Shown here piece after piece: positions 16,203 through 22,493 of a DNA stretch of 28,938 nt. The notes under the pieces were generated by a model. It was not told where the DNA came from, did no database searches, and was given only the letters and a program-made list of their open reading frames with translations. Numbering within the stretch: the stretch's first letter is position 1; every line of letters starts with the position of its first letter. The stretch spans positions 1 to 28,938 of the forward strand of contig DIRE01000009.1 in assembly GCA_002426575.1 (NCBI GenBank). Direction: 5' to 3'. The position numbers and the translations under genes are program-made. This stretch comes from Clostridiaceae bacterium UBA5444 (lineage in GTDB: Bacteria; Bacillota; Clostridia; Clostridiales; Oxobacteraceae).

Positions 16203-17708
16203 CTATTGATTGCTTTTTTTGAAATAGCAGCCATTGGATGCCTTTTGTGATTTGGCTTGATAGAGTATGCCAAGCAATTCGATTGCTATAATCGGCATCA
16301 TTGCAACGATTGCTATCATACCAAACCCATCTGCTACCACATCAGCCATCGGAACTTGCGCAGCGATGCCCTGAACAAAGGCAAGGGAGAATGTGGCTGT
16401 CATAGGTCCTGAAGCAACACCGCCTGCATCAAATGCCATACCAACAAACAAGTCGGGTACAAAGTAAGCCAATATAACGGCGAGACCAAACCCGGGCAGT
16501 AAATACATCCAAAGCTGGATATCAGGTATGAGAATCCTCAAGGCAGACATAAAGATTGACAGACCAACTGCTACAGACAGAAAAATGAGAACCAAATTGC
16601 GTTTGACTGATCCCCCGGTGACATCTTCCACCTGATGGGTTAATACATGAACAGCTGGCTCGGCTAAGACAGTGGTAAGCCCAAGTAGCAAAGCTATAAG
16701 GAGAACCGGAATATTTGAGTCCATCGAAGCAAGCTGCATTCCCAGCTGAGTGCCAACTTCCATAAAACCGCCATTAACGCCCAACAAAAATACTACAAGC
16801 CCTATAAAAGTTAAGACTATACCTCGGACAATATCAATTACCTTATTCTTTTTGTGCTTAAAGAAAAACACCTGAAATATTATATATGCGATAATAATCG
16901 GTAGCAGCGTCAGGAAAGACTCCCATGCAATGTTAAACAGTTTGGAACCATATGCATCCAATAGATTGGTGGTAGTTATGTCTGCTTCTGGCAGAGCGCC
17001 ATCCAGTTTACCGCCTTTAAGAAAAAGGCCGGCAATCAAAACTCCGAGGATCGCACCTACCGAAGAAATACCTACCAACCCAAAGCTGTCGGCTTCACTC
17101 AACTTGCTGTCTTTTTTTATAGCGGAGACCCCGGCAGCCAATGCCAGCATAAAAGGAACCGTAATAGCACCTGTCGTAGCCCCGGAGGCATCAAACGCTA
17201 TGGCCAGAAAATCAGATGATGAGAATAATGACAGAATAAAGATCAAAGCATATGAGCCTGTAAACACATATTTCAGTCTAATATCCTTAATGATGCGCAG
17301 CATTCCAAGAGTCATCATCACTCCAATCCCAACGGAGACAGCAATTACCATCAAGGTGTTCTCAAACTGACCAGAAGTTACGCTGTCTACCTGGTTAGCA
17401 AGAATGTGTAAATCTGGCTCTGCGTAGGAAATAAAAAAGCCCAAAATCAAACTGACCGTAATAATCATTGCGTAGCTATTTGAATGAGTAATTGAATCTC
17501 CAACACCATGTCCAATGGGTTCAAGCCCCTGATCAATTCCGAACAGGAATACCGTTAGGCCTATAATTACAAGAGCAGAGCCGATGAGAAAAGCATATAA
17601 CATATTCGATTCCAAAGGACTTATGGTAAAATGAAGTACCAGAACAATAAATGTAATCGGTAATACTGATGTCAGTACTTCTTTAAACTTTCCAGTTAAC
17701 TCGTTCAA
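16203..17708 (-). CDS. Duplicated DUF1538 polytopic membrane protein, putative transporter or channel
   Basis: A 501-residue membrane protein with about 12-14 hydrophobic helices, built from two homologous halves. Each half repeats the same three signatures: FGIDQGLEPIG (56-66) and LGVNGGFMEVG (309-319); AEPDLHILANQVDSVTSG (96-113) and AEPAVHVLTHQVEDVTGG (349-366); AFDASGATTGAITVPFMLA (171-189) and AFDAGGVASGPMTATFSLA (425-443). Conserved Glu, His, Asp and Gly inside membrane segments suggest an ion or small-solute pathway, but the substrate is unknown. The start is TTG 17708 behind AAAGAGGTGAT; no ATG or GTG fits better. It is translated in tandem with the P-II-like gene. A TGTCAATTTTGACA dyad lies upstream at 17746-17759. 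Base composition is clearly richer in G+C than the flanks. Confidence 0.85.
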   Translation of the reverse strand: MNELTGKFKEVLTSVLPITFIVLVLHFTISPLESNMLYAFLIGSALVIIGLTVFLFGIDQGLEPIGHGVGDSITHSNSYAMIITVSLILGFFISYAEPDLHILANQVDSVTSGQFENTLMVIAVSVGIGVMMTLGMLRIIKDIRLKYVFTGSYALIFILSLFSSSDFLAIAFDASGATTGAITVPFMLALAAGVSAIKKDSKLSEADSFGLVGISSVGAILGVLIAGLFLKGGKLDGALPEADITTTNLLDAYGSKLFNIAWESFLTLLPIIIAYIIFQVFFFKHKKNKVIDIVRGIVLTFIGLVVFLLGVNGGFMEVGTQLGMQLASMDSNIPVLLIALLLGLTTVLAEPAVHVLTHQVEDVTGGSVKRNLVLIFLSVAVGLSIFMSALRILIPDIQLWMYLLPGFGLAVILAYFVPDLFVGMAFDAGGVASGPMTATFSLAFVQGIAAQVPMADVVADGFGMIAIVAMMPIIAIELLGILYQAKSQKASNGCYFKKSNQ

Positions 17709-17785
17709 ATCATCACCTCTTTAAATATTATTCTATTCTGTTCTGTGTCAATTTTGACAATATCGCAGCTATTTATTTTTTTTGT

Positions 17786-17971
17786 TCATCCACACCCTTC
17801 CAGTGAATTCTGATCTAGAACAAACTCCAATATATCATCCACCTTGCAATTCATTTCAATACTCTCAAGGGAAACATAACCGTTATGCTTTAATCGCGTA
17901 ATAATATTAGCACCAAGTCCTGCTTGCTTCCATATTCCATGTAGAACATTTTGATATTGTCTACCTTTGGT
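17786..17971 (-). pseudogene. Remnant of an Xre-family (HTH_26, YozG-like) regulator
   Basis: Reading frame ending at TGA 17786-17788. It contains WKQAGLGANIITRLKHNGYV then SLESIEMNCKVDDILEFV, which closely matches the C-terminal two-thirds of small Cro/CI-type regulators (typically K(Q/K)AG-STNII-RL...SLE-IEKIC-x-L-x-CxVDDILE). Relative to that pattern the N-terminal helices are missing and about five residues after SLESIE are absent in frame. The frame has no start codon of its own, and its 5' end overlaps the stop of the 267-residue ORF. It is probably a decayed regulator truncated by insertion of the neighbouring cassette. Identification is by motif memory only. Confidence 0.5.
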
Positions 17972-18764
17972 TATTTATAATTAGATATGATGAAAGAAAT
18001 TTATCGGGAGTTGATAAGAAAAAGATTTTTTTGAAATATTTCTTTAACTTCTTCATTGTCATACTTGTTTCAACATTACAATCATTCCAACCTAAACAAT
18101 AGAATATGATCTCATTGTTAGACAGCATCAATTGCTGATTGATAAATTCAATAAAAGTCAACTCTTCCTTATTTAAAATAATAGTTTTCATGTCGTCTTC
18201 GCAAGGTTCATACTGATATATACAGTTGTTGATATCTCCAACTTTATATCTATTCTTTACATCCAAAAAAGATATTATAAATGGATTTAAAAGAGACTTT
18301 TCATATAACTCCTTGTATATATCATATATTTTCGCTTTTGAATTTAAGTTTGAAAATTGCCCCGAAACAATAGTCTTGTTTGTTTGATAGTCTACAATTA
18401 TAGAATTAAATATCGAGAGTAAAACTGATAATGTAGAATTATTCAAATTGGTTTTTTCGTTAGGATAACAAATCTGGCAATTTATTGTATCATCTGCGCA
18501 TTCATCTTTATTTTCAACGTCACTATACATAGCAAAAAATTGATATAAAGCAAATTGTATTTCAATGTTATGTATTATGATATCTGATATATTTTGTTGC
18601 TCAAATGGAAACTCCGCAATATTAATAGCATTGTTAGTAATCCAGCTGTTAATAATCTTATTATTCTCAATGTGATACCGTTTTATATTACCACTAGGTG
18701 TAACTGTTGGGATATTGCACATGCTATTAAACTTGCTAATATCTATTTTATAAATACCGCTCAT
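17961..18764 (-). CDS. Unknown 267-residue protein, coupled to a small peptide gene
   Basis: Not recognised. A soluble-looking, Asn/Ile-rich protein with no signal peptide or clear transmembrane helix. It has eight cysteines (16, 89, 96, 99, 181, 188, 223, 229), including a C-x6-C-x2-C group (ECADDTINCQICYP) that might bind a metal. Its ATG overlaps the stop of the 35-residue peptide gene (ATGA) and has no SD of its own, so translation should depend on coupling to that gene. The AT-rich composition contrasts with the DUF1538 cassette downstream. Possible roles include peptide maturation, immunity or sensing for the small peptide; these are inferences from the arrangement alone. C-terminal truncation cannot be excluded because the ORF runs into a gene remnant. 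Confidence 0.65.
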   Translation of the reverse strand: MSGIYKIDISKFNSMCNIPTVTPSGNIKRYHIENNKIINSWITNNAINIAEFPFEQQNISDIIIHNIEIQFALYQFFAMYSDVENKDECADDTINCQICYPNEKTNLNNSTLSVLLSIFNSIIVDYQTNKTIVSGQFSNLNSKAKIYDIYKELYEKSLLNPFIISFLDVKNRYKVGDINNCIYQYEPCEDDMKTIILNKEELTFIEFINQQLMLSNNEIIFYCLGWNDCNVETSMTMKKLKKYFKKIFFLSTPDKFLSSYLIINNQR

Positions 18765-18868
18765 AATCTAAAAATGGGAGACCAACCGCCAGTTAGATAA
18801 ACGGTTATATAACCTTGATAAAGTACTAAATTAGTGTCAAGATTATGCCCTATATTGGATTTAATCAT
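18761..18868 (-). CDS. Small peptide of 35 residues, first gene of a coupled pair
   Basis: A short ORF starting at ATG 18868, nine bases after a perfect AGGAGG (18883-18878). An in-frame ATG at 18874 is too close to the SD. The product is rich in aromatic and beta-branched residues (YQGYITVYL), has no cysteine, and ends in TGGWSPIFRL. Its TGA overlaps the ATG of the 267-residue ORF. The strong SD, exact 4-base overlap and conserved-looking C-terminal motif favour a real gene. It could be a precursor of a modified peptide, a signal or a toxin, or simply a leader peptide that sets translation of the next gene. No homologue is recognised. Confidence 0.6.
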   Translation of the reverse strand: MIKSNIGHNLDTNLVLYQGYITVYLTGGWSPIFRL

Positions 18869-19213
18869 AAACATATACCTCCTATAAAGTTTTTTGCATG
18901 GTTTAAAGCTAGCATCTATTTAGAATATCCCAGTAAAACGTTGTACAAACTGACTCATACTAATATATTTACGAAGCTTCCTAACGTAGTACGTCAATAA
19001 CATAATAACATATTGTGTTGATAAATACATCCTATTTATACATAAGTATACAACCTGCCTGTTTATCTTGTCAGTCAGGTTCCTTTATTAAAAAGTTTAA
19101 ATAATCTTAACATATATTATTAAAATTTGTGGTAAAAATAATAACAGTAGACTTGACATACATACCTGCAGGGGGTATAATAAAGTCAATGAAAGATATA
19201 GGAGGTATTGATT
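18869..19213. other. Intergenic region between the peptide gene and the glutaredoxin gene
   Basis: Contains several small dyads: GAAGCTTC (18973-18980), ACGTAGTACGT (18984-18994) and an imperfect hairpin of AACCTG-C-CTG and CAG-T-CAGGTT (19052-19081) without a proper U-tail. Two poor sigma-A-like boxes face the peptide gene (a TTGACG and a TTGTAC on the minus strand), neither convincing. The glutaredoxin promoter at the right end is listed separately. Confidence 0.45.
19153..19181 (+). promoter_or_regulatory. Consensus sigma-A promoter with an embedded CsoR/CstR-like operator
   Basis: TTGACA (19153-19158), a 17-bp spacer and TATAAT (19176-19181): both boxes match consensus exactly. The spacer and -10 contain ATACCTGCAGGGGGTAT (19162-19178), a dyad of the form used by CsoR-family Cu(I) or persulfide repressors (TACC...GGGGTA). 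Such a strong promoter would need a repressor, which fits. Confidence 0.7.
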
Positions 19214-19438
19214 ATGAGAAACGTAACTATTTATACAAGCAGCACATGTGGATATTGTACTTTAGCAAAAGAATATCTTAATGAAAAAGGTGTAAACTAT
19301 GTTGAAAAGAATATACAAAAAGATCCTAATTCAAGAAAAGAGTTAATGCAAAAAGGGTACATGGGAGTTCCAGTAATTATAGTAGATGGAGAGGAAATAG
19401 TAGGATTTGATAAAAACAGGCTTGAGAGTTTACTTTAA
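19214..19438 (+). CDS. Glutaredoxin-like redox protein (YruB/NrdH type)
   Basis: A 74-residue thioredoxin-fold protein. The active site CGYC is at residues 12-15 after the first strand (NVTIYTSST), and the cis-proline loop is MGVPVIIVDGEEIVGFD. It reduces disulfides or handles thiol/persulfide modifications, and is closest in character to the small clostridial YruB glutaredoxins and NrdH. ATG 19214 is chosen because GGAGGT ends eight bases upstream; a TTG at 19208 is also open. It is monocistronic, with a perfect promoter carrying a CsoR/CstR-like operator and a terminator behind. That control suggests induction by copper or reactive sulfur species. Confidence 0.9.
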   Translation: MRNVTIYTSSTCGYCTLAKEYLNEKGVNYVEKNIQKDPNSRKELMQKGYMGVPVIIVDGEEIVGFDKNRLESLL

Positions 19439-19458
19439 AAGAAATATCCATAACAATA

Positions 19459-19513
19459 AAAGCGGTTTATAATTATTTTTAAGCAAATAATTAGGAACTG
19501 CTTTCTGTTTTTT
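19459..19513 (+). terminator. Terminator of the glutaredoxin gene
   Basis: AAAGCGGTT pairs with AACTGCTTT (one G-U), with an inner AATTATTT/AAATAATT stem, followed by TTTTTT. Confidence 0.8.
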
Positions 19514-19614
19514 GTTTTGTATTTCGTATATACATATAGTAGGAAAAATAGGTAAAATGTTGTAGAATGGTATTTAAGAGGGCATATCTGTAAAAATAAA
19601 AATATGGCGGTGGG

Positions 19615-20814
19615 ATGATGGGAGCTTTTAGTCTGCGTGTTGAATTTGATGATAGAACAGGCATGGTTCATGATGCAAGCCAAATTATACTTAGATATAA
19701 TATAAGCATAGTAACTCTTGAGGTCTTACCCAATTTAATGTACTTTGAATTAGAATGTAATGATGAATATATAAAAAAGCGTATAATGCTTGACATGGCG
19801 GCAATCCCCAATATAAAGAAGGTTGAAGAAGTAAAATATATAAATCATGAAATTATAAATGATGACTCATTTAACACAATACTTGGAGAAAGTAAAATCA
19901 TAAAGAAGGCAATACTTAGAGCAAAACTTGCAGCTGAAAGCAACAGCACTGTTTTGCTGCTAGGTGAAAGCGGCACAGGGAAAGAGCTTTTTGCAAAAGC
20001 AATCCATCAATCAAGTAAAAGGAGAAATAGATGCCTTTATGCTGTAAATTGTGCAGCTCTTCCAGATACACTTCTTGAAAGTGAGTTGTTTGGATATGAG
20101 GATGGTGCTTTTAGCGGAGCAAAGAAAGGCGGGAAATCCGGGCTTTTAGAGATTGCAGATAAAAGTACTGTTTTTTTTGATGAGATAGGAGATTTAAGCT
20201 TAGGGACTCAAGCAAAACTGCTTAGATTTTTGCAGGAGATGAAAATAAGAAGGATAGGGGGGTATGGGGAGAAATCGGTTGATATTAGATTTATTGCTGC
20301 AACAAACCATGACTTAGAAAAGCAGGTGGAAAACGGCGGGTTTAGAGAAGACTTATATTATAGGATAAATGTGATACCAATAACCATACCCACCCTAAGA
20401 GAGAGGAGAGCAGATATACCGCTTTTAGCTGAGCACTTTTTATTGCAATACTCAAAGAAAGCGGAAAAGCCTCAAAAAACCCTTACTGCTTCAGCAATGG
20501 CGGGTTTAGTAAACTATAACTGGCCAGGAAATGTAAGGGAGCTTCAGAATGTAATTGAGAGGGCTGTTAATCTAACTACGGAACGCATAATAGACAGCAA
20601 TAGTCTTTTTTTAGAAGAAAAAGACCAGATATTATTTACATTTGGAGAAAGAAAAACATTGAGATATATGGTGGAACAGGTTGAAAAAAGGGCTATAGCT
20701 GATGCACTAGAGAAAAATAGCTCTATAAGGAAAGCAGCTAAAGAATTAGGTATTTCACATACTGCACTAATAAAAAAGATAAATAAATATGAAGATATGA
20801 AAAGTGGAAACTAA
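19615..20814 (+). CDS. TyrR-like sigma-54-dependent transcriptional activator
   Basis: A 399-residue enhancer-binding protein. The N terminus (about 4-75) looks like an ACT domain (FSLRVEFDDRTGMVHDAS), as in TyrR, but the PAS domain between ACT and AAA+ is missing. The AAA+ core has Walker A GESGTGKE (117-124), the sigma-54 contact loop GAFSGA (164-169), Walker B VFFDE (186-190) and FREDLYYRINV (243-253). A TyrR-type C-terminal HTH follows (SSIRKAAKELGISHTALIKKINKYE, 369-393). Retention of GAFSGA means it should remodel sigma-54 polymerase, unlike E. coli TyrR. Two ATGs are adjacent (19615, 19618); the SD-like GGCGGTGGG suits the second. A -24/-12 promoter lies just downstream, before pntAA. 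The effector is probably a small ligand bound by the ACT domain. Confidence 0.92.
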   Translation: MMGAFSLRVEFDDRTGMVHDASQIILRYNISIVTLEVLPNLMYFELECNDEYIKKRIMLDMAAIPNIKKVEEVKYINHEIINDDSFNTILGESKIIKKAILRAKLAAESNSTVLLLGESGTGKELFAKAIHQSSKRRNRCLYAVNCAALPDTLLESELFGYEDGAFSGAKKGGKSGLLEIADKSTVFFDEIGDLSLGTQAKLLRFLQEMKIRRIGGYGEKSVDIRFIAATNHDLEKQVENGGFREDLYYRINVIPITIPTLRERRADIPLLAEHFLLQYSKKAEKPQKTLTASAMAGLVNYNWPGNVRELQNVIERAVNLTTERIIDSNSLFLEEKDQILFTFGERKTLRYMVEQVEKRAIADALEKNSSIRKAAKELGISHTALIKKINKYEDMKSGN

Positions 20815-20849
20815 TTATACCAATTGGTAGTATTAGTTTCCACTTTTTT
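20801..20849 (+). terminator. Terminator overlapping the end of the sigma-54 activator gene
   Basis: AAAGTGGAAACTAAT pairs with ATTAGTTTCCACTTT, with an inner TACC/GGTA stem, followed by a T-run. The 5' arm contains the last codons and stop of the activator gene. Confidence 0.88.
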
Positions 20850-20865
20850 ATAGTTATTATATTAG

Positions 20866-20903
20866 TGGTAACTTTTAATACCATAATACTGACTTTTTAG
20901 TAT
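20866..20903 (+). promoter_or_regulatory. Two tandem 18-bp dyads, candidate enhancer sites for the TyrR-like activator
   Basis: TGGTA-N8-TACCA (20866-20883) and ATACT-N8-AGTAT (20886-20903). Both are 18 bp long, the length of E. coli TyrR boxes, and their centres are 20 bp apart, about two helical turns. They sit roughly 75 and 95 bp upstream of the predicted sigma-54 start site. Confidence 0.5.
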
Positions 20904-20940
20904 AAATAGCCTTAATTTGGCTGAATTTAATATATATAAA

Positions 20941-20957
20941 TTGGCACGGTATTTGCA
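20941..20957 (+). promoter_or_regulatory. Sigma-54 (-24/-12) promoter of the pnt operon
   Basis: TTGGCACGGTATTTGCA matches the consensus YTGGCACGRNNNTTGCW at every position. It lies about 44 bases upstream of the pntAA start codon and downstream of the gene for a sigma-54 activator. Confidence 0.92.
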
Positions 20958-21000
20958 TTAAAAAGATATAGAAATATAAAAATATTAGGGGGGTTTTAAA

Positions 21001-22191
21001 ATGACTACAATCCAGTATAAGGGAATAACTTTTGGTATACCAAAAGAGATAATGCATGGAGAGAGACGTGTATCTGCAATTCCAGATACGGTAAAGAAAC
21101 TTGTGGATGGCGGAGCAGAAGTTTTAGTAGAAAAGGGGGCAGGTGAAGGCGCCTTTATTGAAGATCAGGGGTTTTTAAAGGTTGGAGCTGTAATACTAGA
21201 TGATGTAGAAGATATATATTCTAAAGCTGATGTTATATTAAAGGTAAAAGAACCAATGTTTAATAAAATAAAAGGGAAATATGAAGTTGATATGATGCAT
21301 GAAGGGCAAATACTTGTAACATTTCTCCATCCAGCTGCCCCTCCAAATCATGGCATGATAAAAAATCTTGCAAAAAAAGGAGTAACAAGCCTTACACTAG
21401 ATGGGATTCCTAGGATATCAAGGGCTCAGTCAATGGATGCACTCACCTCAATGAGCACGGTTGCAGGGTACAAAAGTGTCATAATGGCCGCAGATAGGCT
21501 ATCAAAATTTATACCAATGGTAGGGACTGCAGTTGGAATGATTAAGCCTGCCACGGTTTTTGTAATAGGCACAGGAGTTGCAGGTTTGCAGGCTGTAGCT
21601 ACAGCTAAAAGATTAGGAGCAGTTGTATATGCTGCAGATATTAGAGGAGTTGCCGTAGAACATGCAAAAAGTTTAGGCTCAAAGATTATTGATATAAGCG
21701 TTCCTGATGAGGTTGCTGTTGGCCAAGGTGGATATGCAAAGCATCTTCCAGAAGAATGGCTTTTAAAAGAGAGAGAAGAGATAAAAGATATAGTAAAGGA
21801 GTCTGATATTGTAATATCATCTGCATTGGTTCCAGGAAGGCTTGCCCCTATACTTATAACAGATGATATGGTAAAGACTATGAAGTCTGGATCTGTAATT
21901 GTGGATATTTCCATAGACCAAGGGGGAAACTGCGAGCTTACTAAAGGTGGAGAAATTATAACTCAATATGGAATTAGTATTGATGGAACAAAAAATATCC
22001 CAGGAATGGTTCCAACAAGTTCAACATGGATGTTTGCAAATAATATATATAATTATGTGTCATATTTTATAAAAGATGGAACTATAAACGTGAATGCTGA
22101 TACTAAAGATGAAATAATAGCATCCTCTCTTGTTACCATAGATAAACAAATTGTTCATGCAGGTGCTAAAGAAGCCATGAAGATTGCATAG
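21001..22191 (+). CDS. pntAA: NAD(P) transhydrogenase subunit alpha part 1 (domain I, NAD-binding)
   Basis: Domain I of the proton-translocating transhydrogenase, which exchanges hydride between NAD(H) and NADP(H) at the cost of the proton gradient. The 396 residues belong to the alanine dehydrogenase/PNT family: substrate-side lobe with GIPKEIMHGERRVSAIPDTV and FLHPAA, then the Rossmann core VFVIGTGVAGLQAVATAKRLGA. The RISRAQSMDALTSMSTVAGYKSV and VDISIDQGGNCELT segments are characteristic of PntA rather than alanine dehydrogenase, and the pntAB/pntB neighbours confirm it. This is the split form in which domain I is a soluble separate protein. The RBS GGGGGG precedes ATG 21001. It is the first gene of a three-gene operon under sigma-54 control. 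Confidence 0.95.
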   Translation: MTTIQYKGITFGIPKEIMHGERRVSAIPDTVKKLVDGGAEVLVEKGAGEGAFIEDQGFLKVGAVILDDVEDIYSKADVILKVKEPMFNKIKGKYEVDMMHEGQILVTFLHPAAPPNHGMIKNLAKKGVTSLTLDGIPRISRAQSMDALTSMSTVAGYKSVIMAADRLSKFIPMVGTAVGMIKPATVFVIGTGVAGLQAVATAKRLGAVVYAADIRGVAVEHAKSLGSKIIDISVPDEVAVGQGGYAKHLPEEWLLKEREEIKDIVKESDIVISSALVPGRLAPILITDDMVKTMKSGSVIVDISIDQGGNCELTKGGEIITQYGISIDGTKNIPGMVPTSSTWMFANNIYNYVSYFIKDGTINVNADTKDEIIASSLVTIDKQIVHAGAKEAMKIA

Positions 22192-22202
22192 GGGGTTTAG
22201 AT

Positions 22203-22493
22203 ATGAGTCCTATTTTATTGATATTAGTATTTATTATTGCTACATTTTTAGGGTATAAGGTAATTAGTGAGGTTCCAACACTGCTTCATACCCCTTTAAT
22301 GTCTGGAACAAATGCAATATCGGGGGTTACACTCCTTGGAGCCCTTGTTTCAACAGCTTTTGCCGCATCAAATAAAAGTAAGACATTAGGTTTTATTGCT
22401 ATTGTACTTGCAACCATAAATTTAGTTGGCGGTTTTGCTGTTACAGATAGGATGCTTAAAATGTTTAAAAAGAAAGAGGCGGTGAATAAATAA
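22203..22493 (+). CDS. pntAB: NAD(P) transhydrogenase subunit alpha part 2 (membrane)
   Basis: A 96-residue membrane subunit with three to four hydrophobic helices that forms the alpha-derived part of the proton channel domain II. The stretch GYKVISEVPTLLHTPLMSGTNAISGVTLLGAL is the hallmark of PntAB. It begins 12 bases after pntAA, behind GGGGG, and its stop overlaps the start of pntB by one base (TAATG), so the three proteins are made in coordinated amounts. Confidence 0.95.
   Translation: MSPILLILVFIIATFLGYKVISEVPTLLHTPLMSGTNAISGVTLLGALVSTAFAASNKSKTLGFIAIVLATINLVGGFAVTDRMLKMFKKKEAVNK

Noticed and set aside
16930..17370. Plus-strand open frame inside the DUF1538 gene
   Set aside because: Antisense shadow favoured by the higher G+C of the gene; no RBS or domain.
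19052..19081. Terminator for the region left of the glutaredoxin gene
   Set aside because: The hairpin has mismatches and no U-tail on either strand, and no gene ends next to it. It is kept only as a dyad in the intergenic note.
21001..22191. Alanine dehydrogenase
   Set aside because: The fold is shared, but the RISRAQSMDALTSMSTVAGYK and DQGGNCELT segments and the pntAB-pntB neighbours identify transhydrogenase domain I.
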